Origin: JAXDBM01 sp963709485
Lineage (GTDB): Bacteria > Desulfobacterota > Syntrophia > Syntrophales > Fen-1087
Direction: 5' to 3'
DNA: 64,000 nt
Assembly (NCBI GenBank): GCA_963709485.1
Contig: CAVPWE010000003.1
Coordinates: forward strand, 310,001-374,000
A model generated the notes under the pieces. The model made no database searches. It was not told the origin of the DNA and saw nothing but the letters and a program-made list of their open reading frames with translations. The position numbers and the translations under genes were made by a program. Numbering within the stretch: position 1 is the stretch's first letter; every line of letters starts with the position of its first letter. Positions 44,092 through 52,256 of the stretch are shown in pieces.

Positions 44092-44739
44092 ATGAACGAA
44101 AAGCACGACAGCCCGATCGCGCGGGAGGGTTACCCCTTCATCATGGCGACAGCCTTGTTTGCCGCGGGCGCCTTTTTCCTGGGCATGCCGCGGCTTGCCT
44201 TCCTCCTGTTTTTGGTAACCGCTTTCGTGGTCTGGTTTTTCCGGAATCCCGAAAGGAGTTTCCCGCCAGGGGAAAAACTCGTCATTTCGCCGGCTGACGG
44301 CAAGGTGATCCGCATCGAAGAGATCGGCGGCCACGAACTCCTTCCGGGGGCTTCCCGAAAGATCAGCATTTTCATGAATGTCTTCAGCGTTCACGTGAAC
44401 CGGTTTCCCTTTTCGGGTCGGATCGAGGCCATCCGCTACTATCCGGGGAAGTTTCTGTCGGCCAACCTGGACAAGGCTTCGTCGGACAATGAACGCAATG
44501 CCGTGCTGATCCGCACGGACGACGGCCGGCCGATTCTGATCATCCAGGTTGCCGGACTTGTGGCCCGGAGGATTGTCTCCTGGGTGAAAGAAGGCATGCC
44601 TGCGGGCAAGGGGGAGCGCTTCGGAATGATCCGCTTCGGATCGCGGGTGGAGGTCCTTCTGCCTACCGATACGGAAATCCTCGTGAAAGTGGGTGATAAC
44701 GTCAGGGCGGGTGAGACGCCGATAGGAGGTCTGTCATGA
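44092..44739 (+). CDS. psd: Phosphatidylserine decarboxylase proenzyme
   Basis: Makes phosphatidylethanolamine. Two N-terminal hydrophobic stretches (about 14-47), then ISPADGKVIRIEE, FMNVFSVHVNRFP and the self-cleavage site RFGSRVEV, where the Ser becomes the pyruvoyl group. 215 residues is the short type common in deltaproteobacteria and archaea. The stop overlaps pssA by ATGA, so the two steps from CDP-DAG to PE are coupled. Confidence 0.95.
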   Translation: MNEKHDSPIAREGYPFIMATALFAAGAFFLGMPRLAFLLFLVTAFVVWFFRNPERSFPPGEKLVISPADGKVIRIEEIGGHELLPGASRKISIFMNVFSVHVNRFPFSGRIEAIRYYPGKFLSANLDKASSDNERNAVLIRTDDGRPILIIQVAGLVARRIVSWVKEGMPAGKGERFGMIRFGSRVEVLLPTDTEILVKVGDNVRAGETPIGGLS

Positions 44740-45533
44740 AAGAGAAATACCAGCTTCGCAAGGATCGCATGAAGAAGGGGATCTATGTGCTGCCCAACCT
44801 CTTCACCACGGCAAGCCTGTTTTCCGGTTTTTACTCCGTGATTGCCTCCATGAAGGGATTTTATGAGATTGCCGCCTGGACCATTCTGATTGCCATTGTC
44901 CTGGACGGTCTGGACGGTCGCATCGCCCGGATGACGAACACGACCAGCAAGTTCGGCGCCGAGTATGATTCGCTGTCCGATCTGGTCGCCTTCGGCGTTG
45001 CCCCGGCCATCCTGTCCTACCACTGGGCGCTCATGTCCTACGGGAAATGGGGATGGCTGGCGTCGTTCCTCTTTGTCACCTGCGGCGCCCTGCGGCTTGC
45101 CCGGTTCAATGTGCAAATCGGGATCATCGACAGCAAGGTGTTCAACGGACTGGCCATTCCGGCCGGCGCTTCCGTCCTGGCGACAGCCGTGCTGCTTTAT
45201 TACAAGCTGGGCGGAGAAGGCCAGTTTCACAATCCGGTCGTTTTGATCGGAACGGTCATCGTTGCCCTTCTGATGGTGAGCAGCATCAAGTACTACAGCT
45301 TCAAGGATCTGAACTTCTTCGCCAGGAAGCCCTTCATGTCTTTTGTGCTGATCGTCGTCGTTCTCGTCATTGTCGCGGCGGAACCGCAGATCATGATTTT
45401 CACGTTCTGCTTCGGCTATGCGCTGTCCGGTCCGGTGTGGCTGATCTACAAACTGGCGAAGAAGGCGCCGGCTGCGCAGATCGACAAGACGGTTCGCCCT
45501 GAGAATGCCGAACCGTTGAAGAAGCAGGGATGA
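44736..45533 (+). CDS. pssA: CDP-diacylglycerol-serine O-phosphatidyltransferase
   Basis: Integral membrane CDP-alcohol phosphatidyltransferase. The motif DGLDGRIARMTNTTSKFGAEYDSLSD follows the required D-x2-D-G-x2-A-R...G-x3-D-x3-D spacing; about seven helices in 265 residues. GGAGG precedes the ATG inside psd. Uses CDP-DAG from cdsA (39947). Confidence 0.95.
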   Translation: MKEKYQLRKDRMKKGIYVLPNLFTTASLFSGFYSVIASMKGFYEIAAWTILIAIVLDGLDGRIARMTNTTSKFGAEYDSLSDLVAFGVAPAILSYHWALMSYGKWGWLASFLFVTCGALRLARFNVQIGIIDSKVFNGLAIPAGASVLATAVLLYYKLGGEGQFHNPVVLIGTVIVALLMVSSIKYYSFKDLNFFARKPFMSFVLIVVVLVIVAAEPQIMIFTFCFGYALSGPVWLIYKLAKKAPAAQIDKTVRPENAEPLKKQG

Positions 45534-45662
45534 CAAAACAGGCAGCGTGAGCATCGGACCGGACATACGGGTGGAAAGCGCCTCGCCGGAAAAGGCGCGC
45601 CAACAGAATTGGAATCGCATGGGCAGGATCGGAATGATAACAATCGGGAGGAAGCGGAATTC

Positions 45663-46682
45663 ATGAAGACGTTCAACGTGGCCGTTGCCGGCGCGACCGG
45701 CGCGGTGGGCAATGAAATGATCAAGGTGCTGGAGGAACGAAACTTCCCGGTGGGGCAGCTGAAGCTCCTGGCTTCGGAACGTTCCCTCGGCAAGTCTCTG
45801 GAATACAGGGGGGCTTCCGTTCCCATTGAAGTTCTGGGCGAAAATTCCTTCGGCGGCGTGCAGATCGGGCTTTTTTCCGCGGGGGGGAGCATCAGCGAGA
45901 AATTCGCCCCCATCGCCGCAAAGGCAGGATGCGTCGTGGTGGACAACACCAGCGCCTTCCGCATGGTCCCCGATGTTCCCCTGGTGGTGCCGGAGGTCAA
46001 TCCGGAGGCCATCGCACAGTACCGGAACAAGGGCATTATCGCCAACCCGAACTGTTCAACCATTCAGATGGTCGTGGCCCTGAAGCCGATCCATGACGCC
46101 GTCCGGATCAAGAGAATCGTTGTCTCCACTTATCAAGCCGTTTCCGGAACCGGGAAAAAGGCAATCGATGAACTGGAAACGCAGACACGCGCGCTCATGA
46201 ACGGACGAGAGGCCGTCGCCAAGGTCTATCCTCACCAGATCGCCTTCAACTGCCTTCCGCAGATCGATGTCTTTGTCGACAACGGCTACACGAAGGAAGA
46301 AATGAAGATGATCAACGAAACCAAAAAGATCATGAACGATCCCTCCATTGCCGTGACGGCGACGACGGTTCGCGTGCCGGTCTTCTATGCCCATTCCGAG
46401 TCGGTCAATATCGAAACGGAACGGAAGATCACCCCGGCGGAAGTGAAGGCGCTGCTGTCGAAGGCGCCCGGCGTCAAGGTGGTGGACGACCCGTCTCAGA
46501 GGCTCTATCCGCTGGCGATTCATGCCGCCGGAAAGGACGACACATACGTGGGCCGGATCCGGGAGGACGAATCCATCGCCAACGGGATCAACATGTGGGT
46601 CGTTTCAGACAACCTTCGGAAGGGCGCGGCGCTGAACGCCGTCCAGATCGCGGAAATTCTCGCGAAAGATTATTTGCAGTGA
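45663..46682 (+). CDS. asd: Aspartate-semialdehyde dehydrogenase
   Basis: Second step of the aspartate pathway (lysine, threonine, methionine, diaminopimelate). GATGAVGNEMIKVLEER is the NADP loop, the nucleophile is the Cys of NPNCSTIQMV, and STYQAVSGTGKKAIDEL, RVPVFYAHSESVN follow. 339 residues from ATG 45663 with GGGAGGA upstream. The upstream gap of 129 bases shows no clear promoter. Confidence 0.96.
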   Translation: MKTFNVAVAGATGAVGNEMIKVLEERNFPVGQLKLLASERSLGKSLEYRGASVPIEVLGENSFGGVQIGLFSAGGSISEKFAPIAAKAGCVVVDNTSAFRMVPDVPLVVPEVNPEAIAQYRNKGIIANPNCSTIQMVVALKPIHDAVRIKRIVVSTYQAVSGTGKKAIDELETQTRALMNGREAVAKVYPHQIAFNCLPQIDVFVDNGYTKEEMKMINETKKIMNDPSIAVTATTVRVPVFYAHSESVNIETERKITPAEVKALLSKAPGVKVVDDPSQRLYPLAIHAAGKDDTYVGRIREDESIANGINMWVVSDNLRKGAALNAVQIAEILAKDYLQ

Positions 46683-46731
46683 ACGCCCAGAATGCAATCC
46701 AACCGGCGGACTGTCCGCAATCCTGCTTTTT

Positions 46732-47301
46732 ATGAGAATCGTCGGGGGATCGGCCAGGGGGAGAAAGCTGTACATTCCCGATGCCTCTCCGGTCCGGCCG
46801 ACGTCTGAAAGGATCAAGGAGGCCCTGTTCAACATCATCGGTCCGGTCGATGGAAAATGCTTCCTCGATCTCTTTGCCGGAACCGGAAATGTAGGCCTGG
46901 AAGCCCTCAGCCGGGGCGCAGCCAAGGCGGTGTTCGTCGAGAAAGACAGGATTCTGGCCGGTGCGATCGTCAAGAATGTTGTGTCGTGCCGGTTCTCGCA
47001 AACGGCGGAAATCCTGCGGGCGGACTTCAACAGGGCGCTGGGAACGCTGGCGGAAAGGTTCGATTCCTTCGACATCCTCTTTGCGGATCCGCCCTATGAG
47101 GCGGGGTGCGTCGGCACGGTCATCGCAGCGCTGGAGGGCGGGCGCCTGCTGGCCGCGGACGGCCTGTTGGTTGTTCAGCACTCCTTCCGGGAGGCGGTAA
47201 GGGACGGTCAGACCGGCATCGTCATGACCGACCAGAGAAGCTACGGCGACACGCGCCTCTCCTTCTTTCAAAAAAAGCTTGCCCGTGAACATGCTTCATG
47301 A
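46732..47301 (+). CDS. rsmD: 16S rRNA (guanine966-N2)-methyltransferase
   Basis: MRIVGGSARGRKL at the N-terminus, PTSERIKEALFNII, the SAM loop FLDLFAGTGNVGLEALSRGA and the catalytic DPPY are diagnostic of RsmD. 189 residues. It overlaps an upstream-extended reading of coaD by four bases and is the usual neighbour of that gene. Confidence 0.94.
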   Translation: MRIVGGSARGRKLYIPDASPVRPTSERIKEALFNIIGPVDGKCFLDLFAGTGNVGLEALSRGAAKAVFVEKDRILAGAIVKNVVSCRFSQTAEILRADFNRALGTLAERFDSFDILFADPPYEAGCVGTVIAALEGGRLLAADGLLVVQHSFREAVRDGQTGIVMTDQRSYGDTRLSFFQKKLAREHAS

Positions 47302-47387
47302 AGGAAATGCCGGGGCGCCGCTCCTTGTTTTCTTTGCGCATGGCGGCGGATTACCGGTGGAAATCATTCATGCACAGGACGGTCCAA

Positions 47388-47876
47388 ATGAAAAAAGTTG
47401 CGGTATATCCCGGCTCTTTTGACCCCATCACAAACGGTCACATCGACATCATCACGCGCGGTCTCAGAATGTTCGATGAAATGATCATCCTGGTGGCCTA
47501 CAACCCCAACAAATCCTCGCTCTTCACAGTCGAGGAGCGGATGGAACTGGTTCGCACCTGCCTGACGGGAAACAATGTCCGTGTCGACTGCTCATCGGGT
47601 CTGCTGGTGGACTATGTCCGAAGCAAGGGCGCCAACGTGATTCTCAGAGGCCTGCGGGCCGTTTCGGATTTCGAGTATGAGTTTCAGATGGCCCTCATCA
47701 ACCGGCGCCTGAACCGGGATGTGGAAACCGTTTTTTTGATGACGGGCTATCAGTGGTTCTACACCAGTTCGAACCTGATCAAGGAAGCCGCCAGCCTGGG
47801 CGGATCCGTCAAGGGGCTGGTGCCCGATCTGGTGAATGAAAGGCTTCAGCAATTATTCGGAAAAGCAAAGGAATAA
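47388..47876 (+). CDS. coaD: Phosphopantetheine adenylyltransferase
   Basis: Penultimate step of CoA synthesis. YPGSFDPITNGHIDII holds the (T/H)xGH motif, RGLRAVSDFEYEFQMA and the C-terminal YTSSNLIKEAASLGG are typical. 162 residues from ATG 47388; a longer in-frame start at 47298 adds a tail not seen in the family, although it would overlap rsmD by ATGA. AGGA lies nine bases before ATG 47388. The window thus holds coaBC and coaD. Confidence 0.95.
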   Translation: MKKVAVYPGSFDPITNGHIDIITRGLRMFDEMIILVAYNPNKSSLFTVEERMELVRTCLTGNNVRVDCSSGLLVDYVRSKGANVILRGLRAVSDFEYEFQMALINRRLNRDVETVFLMTGYQWFYTSSNLIKEAASLGGSVKGLVPDLVNERLQQLFGKAKE

Positions 47877-47881
47877 AACGC

Positions 47882-49075
47882 ATGAAATTGTCGGCACGCA
47901 TCAAACGCATCAAGCCATCGCCCACCCTCGCGATTACCATGAAAGCCAACGCCCTGCGGGCGGGCGGTCGCGACATCATCGGTTTCGGGGCCGGCGAACC
48001 CGATTTCGACACGCCCGATCATGTAAAGAAGGCGGCCATTCAGGCCATCAACGAGGGCTTCACGAAGTACACCCCGGTCGGCGGCATCGACGAGCTCAAG
48101 GATGCCATTATCGGCAAGCTGAAGCGGGACAATCAACTGGACTATGCCCGCGGCCAGATCTGCGTCTCCTGCGGCGCCAAGCACACCCTGTACAACCTCG
48201 CCCAGGTCCTCTTCGAGGAAGGAGACGAAGTGATCATTCCTTCTCCCTACTGGGTTTCCTACCCGGACATCGTCGTCCTGACCGGCGCGAGGCCCGTCAT
48301 CCTGGAGACCAAAGCCGCGGAGGGTTTCAAAATCCGGCCTGAAAAGCTGGAGGCGGCCATCAACGAACGCACCCGGGCCGTGATCATCAACAGCCCCTCC
48401 AACCCGGGCGGCGTGGCCTACGGCCCCGCCGAGCTGGAAAAGCTGGCCGCTGTTGTCCTCCGGAAAAAGGTGCTGGCCATCTCTGATGACATCTACGAGA
48501 AAATCCTTTACGACGGCCTGCCCTTTGCCAACGTGGCTTCCGTGAATCCCGCCGTGAAAGACCTGACGGTGGTGGTGAACGGCCTATCCAAGTCCCACGC
48601 CATGACCGGCTGGCGGATCGGCTATGCCGCCGGACCGGCGGAGATTATTGCCGCCGTCACGATGCTGCAGAGCCAGAACACGTCGAACCCGACATCCATT
48701 GCCCAGAAGGCGTCCGTGGCGGCCCTGAACGGCGACCAGGCCGTTGTGGGAGAAATGGTCCGGGAGTTCGAAAAGCGGAGGAACGTGATCGTGGAAAGGC
48801 TGAATGCGATTCCGGGGATCTCGTGCATGGTCCCGCAGGGCGCTTTCTACGTCTTTCCCGCCATCGGCGGGCTGTTTGGGCGAAGGCATGGCGGAAAGAG
48901 ACTCGCGACGTCCTCCGATGTTGCCGCCTGGCTCCTCGATGAGGCCGATGTCGCCGTCATTCCGGGGGGCGAGTTCGGCCACGACGAGCACATCCGCCTG
49001 TCCTATGCCACATCAATGGCGCAGATCGAAAAGGGCATGGACCGGATCCGGGATGCCGTGATGAAGCTCGAATAA
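47882..49075 (+). CDS. Aspartate/aromatic-type aminotransferase (class I, subgroup Ib)
   Basis: PLP enzyme of 397 residues. FGAGEPDFDTP, PSPYWVSYPDIV, INSPSNPGGVAY, SDDIYEKILYDG and the PLP-lysine motif NGLSKSHAMTGWRIGYA are intact. The subgroup Ib aspartate aminotransferases are of this type; the amino-acid partner cannot be settled from sequence. It begins five bases after coaD. Confidence 0.93.
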   Translation: MKLSARIKRIKPSPTLAITMKANALRAGGRDIIGFGAGEPDFDTPDHVKKAAIQAINEGFTKYTPVGGIDELKDAIIGKLKRDNQLDYARGQICVSCGAKHTLYNLAQVLFEEGDEVIIPSPYWVSYPDIVVLTGARPVILETKAAEGFKIRPEKLEAAINERTRAVIINSPSNPGGVAYGPAELEKLAAVVLRKKVLAISDDIYEKILYDGLPFANVASVNPAVKDLTVVVNGLSKSHAMTGWRIGYAAGPAEIIAAVTMLQSQNTSNPTSIAQKASVAALNGDQAVVGEMVREFEKRRNVIVERLNAIPGISCMVPQGAFYVFPAIGGLFGRRHGGKRLATSSDVAAWLLDEADVAVIPGGEFGHDEHIRLSYATSMAQIEKGMDRIRDAVMKLE

Positions 49076-49119
49076 TGGAAAAAGATTTCCCGGCATAGAA
49101 TACATTCAGAGAGGAAGCC

Positions 49120-50523
49120 ATGGGCGGTTTGTTCGGTGTTGTCTCCCGGCAGGATTGTTCGAAAACGCTTTTTTACGGGACGGATTACCATTCCCACCTG
49201 GGCACGGAAAACGGCGGCATGGCCGTGTACGGGGAGCAGGGATTCTACAATACCATTCACAGCATCAGCCAGGCCCAGTTCAAATCCCGCTTTGTCGACG
49301 ATTACAAGGAAATGGAGGGCTATCAGGGGATCGGGGCCATCGACGACGACGCCCCCCAGCCCCTCATCGTGCGCTCCAAGTTCGGCACGTTCGCCCTGGC
49401 CGCCACCGGTCTGATCACCAACAAGGACAGGCTTACGAAGGATCTGATGGACAAGGGGTCGTCCTTCAGCGAGATGACCGGAGGCGGAATCAACACCGTC
49501 GAGATGGTCGCCAAGCTGATCAACCAGGGCGATTCGATCGTGGACGGAATCGTCAGGATGCAGGATGCCATCGAGGGCTCCATCTGCGCGCTGGTCATGA
49601 CCAGTGAGGGCGTCTATGCCGCGCGGGACAAATACGGCCGCTTTCCCCTTTCCATCGGGGAGAAAAGCGGCGACCGGGGAGGGGGATTTGCCGTTGCAAC
49701 CGAGGTGAGCGCCTTCCCGAACCTGGGCTATGAGCTGGTGAAGCACCTGGGGCCGGGAGAGATCACGCTCCTCTCCCTGTCGGGCCTGAAGAATCTCAAA
49801 CCGGAAAACCCGGAGAAGCACGTCTGCGCCTTCCTGTGGATCTACACGGGATACCCCTCGTCCGTTTATGAGGGCATCCCCGTTGAAAGCGCGCGGGAGC
49901 GCTGCGGCCGGGCCATTGCCCGCAACGACGACGTTAAGGCCGATTTCGTCGCCGGGATACCCGATTCCGGCGTCGGGCACGCCATCGGCTATGCCATCGA
50001 ATCGGGCATCCCCTACCGGAGGCCGCTGGTGAAGTACACGCCGGGCTACGGCCGGAGCTATACGCCGCCCTCGCAGGACATCCGGGACCTTGTCGCGACC
50101 ATGAAACTCAGCGCCGTCCGCGGCGTCATCAGCGGCAGCCGCATGGTGATCTGCGACGATTCCATCGTTCGCGGAACGCAGCTCAAGAACTACACCATCA
50201 AGAAGCTCATGGACAACGGCGCCCGCGAAATCCACATCCGGCCGGCCTGTCCCCCCCTCATGTTCCCCTGCGTTTTCGCTTCTTCGACGCGCTCGAAATC
50301 GGAGCTGGCCTGCCGGCGGGCCATCCGGGCCATCGAGGGCGCAGACATCGACGATGTCTCGGAATATCTGGACCACGGTTCCGAAAAGTACCGAAACATG
50401 GTCGAGTGGATCCGCCGGGACCTGAACGTCACATCCCTGAAGTATCTGAACATCGAGGACATGATCGAGGCCATCGGCCTGCCGGAAAGCCAGCTCTGCC
50501 TTTACTGCTGGCGGGGACGATAG
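49120..50523 (+). CDS. PurF-like amidophosphoribosyltransferase homolog lacking the N-terminal catalytic cysteine
   Basis: 467 residues with the class II glutaminase and phosphoribosyltransferase domains of PurF. The N-terminus is MGGLFGVV, where PurF has MCGI, so the Ntn nucleophile is Gly. The PRPP loop (VICDDSIVRGTQ, about 343-354) is kept, as is THGHDYHSHLGT-like TDYHSHLGTENGGMA. Cys236, Cys384 and the C-terminal Cys460-x2-Cys463 fit the four ligands of the Fe-S cluster seen in Bacillus-type PurF. Likely an ammonia-using or regulatory paralog; a Cys-less MGGxFG subfamily is known to me from Bacteroidetes and others. GAGAGGAA precedes the ATG. Confidence 0.85.
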   Translation: MGGLFGVVSRQDCSKTLFYGTDYHSHLGTENGGMAVYGEQGFYNTIHSISQAQFKSRFVDDYKEMEGYQGIGAIDDDAPQPLIVRSKFGTFALAATGLITNKDRLTKDLMDKGSSFSEMTGGGINTVEMVAKLINQGDSIVDGIVRMQDAIEGSICALVMTSEGVYAARDKYGRFPLSIGEKSGDRGGGFAVATEVSAFPNLGYELVKHLGPGEITLLSLSGLKNLKPENPEKHVCAFLWIYTGYPSSVYEGIPVESARERCGRAIARNDDVKADFVAGIPDSGVGHAIGYAIESGIPYRRPLVKYTPGYGRSYTPPSQDIRDLVATMKLSAVRGVISGSRMVICDDSIVRGTQLKNYTIKKLMDNGAREIHIRPACPPLMFPCVFASSTRSKSELACRRAIRAIEGADIDDVSEYLDHGSEKYRNMVEWIRRDLNVTSLKYLNIEDMIEAIGLPESQLCLYCWRGR

Positions 50524-50538
50524 GCGTTCCCGGCTCCC

Positions 50539-50916
50539 ATGAACCGGAATCATTTATTGTACAAAAACCTGTATGTTCAAAATGCCGCCGAAAAGGGGCG
50601 GGGCGTTTTCGCGGCGAACCCGATTCGAAAAGGCGCCATCGTCGAGGCGGCGCCGGTGATCGTCATACCGGATGAAGATATCGACTTCATTGATAAAACA
50701 GCCATCGCGGATTACTATTTCAAATGGGGCGAATCCCATTTTGCCATGGTTCTCGGGTTTGGCAGCCTGTACAATTTTTCCGAAACGCCGAATCTTTCCT
50801 TCGAGGCGGATCTTGAAAACCAGGTCATGATCTTCCGGGCGATCCAACCCATCCGGAAAGATCAGGAGCTGACCATTCATTATCAATGCGACCTCTGGTT
50901 CGATCCCGTCGATTGA
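50539..50916 (+). CDS. SET-domain protein
   Basis: 125 residues covering a minimal SET fold: GRGVFAANPIRKGAIVEAAPVIVI at the start, GFGSLYNFSETPN where eukaryotic SET enzymes have NHS(x)2PN, and QELTIHYQ at the end, retaining the catalytic Tyr. His of the NHS motif is Phe. It could methylate a protein lysine, but a non-catalytic role is possible. It starts 15 bases after the PurF-like gene. Confidence 0.82.
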   Translation: MNRNHLLYKNLYVQNAAEKGRGVFAANPIRKGAIVEAAPVIVIPDEDIDFIDKTAIADYYFKWGESHFAMVLGFGSLYNFSETPNLSFEADLENQVMIFRAIQPIRKDQELTIHYQCDLWFDPVD

Positions 50917-51044
50917 CCGGACAGGCGCTTTTGTTCATCGGGCGCATGCCGCTCTCCATTCCGCTTTCTCCCCTTTTTTCCGGTGGATTCCGTCCCTTTC
51001 GCTTCGATGGGGGAAGCCGGCCCTTATGCGCCGTGAAATACGTG

Positions 51045-51074
51045 TTGAACGGCAATCGTCCTTCGTGGTATGTT
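51045..51074 (+). promoter_or_regulatory. Candidate promoter for ispG-proS-rsh
   Basis: TTGAAC (51045-51050), 18 bases, TATGTT (51069-51074), in the 227-base gap between the SET gene and ispG. Transcription would start about 62 bases before ATG 51144. Nothing else is seen in the gap. Confidence 0.4.
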
Positions 51075-51143
51075 AATACCGTTGACCATGCGACGGTTCA
51101 ACGCCTGACCCATCTTCACCCCAGCTCCTGCCGGCGCCGGCGC

Positions 51144-52232
51144 ATGGACGGGAGTGTCTTGTTGGAACCTGTGATCAGGAGAAAAAAAACGAGGCCCGTT
51201 TTTGTGGGCGGCGTCCAGGTCGGCGGCGGCGCGCCGGTGGCCGTGCAATCCATGACCTGCACCGACACGCGGGATGTTCGGGCGACGGTCGGGCAGATCG
51301 GGGATCTGGAGGAAGCCGGTTGCGAAATCGTGCGGGTTGCCGTCCCGGACATGAAGGCTGCCGCCGCCCTGGCGGACATCCGGAAAAAAATCCGCATCCC
51401 GCTGATCGCGGACATCCACTTCAATCACCGGCTGGCCCTGGAGGCCATGAAAAGCGGGGCGGACGGGATCCGCATCAATCCCGGCAACATGGCCCTGGAC
51501 AAGGTCAGGGCCGTTGTCCGGGCGGCCAAGGCCCGGGATGTGGTGATCCGGATCGGAATCAACGCCGGATCCCTGGAAAAGGACCTGCTGGAAAAATACG
51601 GCGGGCCCGCGCCGGATGCGCTGGTGGAGAGCGCCTTACGATGCATTGACCTGTTCGAATCGACGGGCTTCGGGAACATCAAGCTGTCCCTGAAATCTTC
51701 CGATGTGCCGACCATGATCGGGGCCTACCGCGCGATGGCCGGCAAGACCGATTACCCGCTCCACCTGGGCGTCACGGAGGCGGGAACCCTGGTCAATGCA
51801 GCCGTCAAATCGGCCGTTGGAATCGGCGTCCTTCTGCACGAGGGGATCGGCGACACCATCCGCGTCTCCGTCACGGGAAGCCCCGTGCCGGAAATCGGCG
51901 TGGCCTACGGCATCCTGCGGGCCCTGAACATTCGCAAAATCGGGCCGGATATCATTTCCTGCCCCACCTGCGGACGCTGCGAAATCGATCTCTTCAGGCT
52001 TTCCGGGGAAATCGAGGCAAAGCTGGCCGGCCTGAAAAGCCATCTGAAGGTCGCCCTCATGGGGTGCGTGGTCAACGGCCCGGGGGAGGCGGCGGAAGCG
52101 GACATCGGCATTGCCGGCGGCCGCGGCTCCGGTATTTTGTTCAAAAAGGGCAAGATTGTACGAAAGCTGCGGGAGGAGGAATTCGTCCCGGTGCTGATCG
52201 AGGAAATCGCGAGGATGACATCGGGAAACTGA
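51144..52232 (+). CDS. ispG: 4-hydroxy-3-methylbut-2-en-1-yl diphosphate synthase (IspG)
   Basis: MEP-pathway Fe-S enzyme. PVFVGGVQVGGGAPVAVQSMTCTDT at the N-terminus, IADIHFNHRLAL, GIRINPGN, and the cluster ligands in SCPTCGRC and the later GCVVNGPGE region. 362 residues, the two-domain bacterial form. The start is not marked by a clear ribosome-binding site; ATG 51144 is the first that gives the expected length, and the open frame further upstream runs through the intergenic region. With dxr (40750) this is the second MEP gene here. Confidence 0.95.
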   Translation: MDGSVLLEPVIRRKKTRPVFVGGVQVGGGAPVAVQSMTCTDTRDVRATVGQIGDLEEAGCEIVRVAVPDMKAAAALADIRKKIRIPLIADIHFNHRLALEAMKSGADGIRINPGNMALDKVRAVVRAAKARDVVIRIGINAGSLEKDLLEKYGGPAPDALVESALRCIDLFESTGFGNIKLSLKSSDVPTMIGAYRAMAGKTDYPLHLGVTEAGTLVNAAVKSAVGIGVLLHEGIGDTIRVSVTGSPVPEIGVAYGILRALNIRKIGPDIISCPTCGRCEIDLFRLSGEIEAKLAGLKSHLKVALMGCVVNGPGEAAEADIGIAGGRGSGILFKKGKIVRKLREEEFVPVLIEEIARMTSGN

Positions 52233-52256
52233 TGGCACGGGAAAGGAGAAGGTTGC

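Noticed and set aside
50886..51143. N-terminal extension of ispG
   Set aside because: The open frame overlaps the SET gene and the candidate promoter; family length fits ATG 51144.
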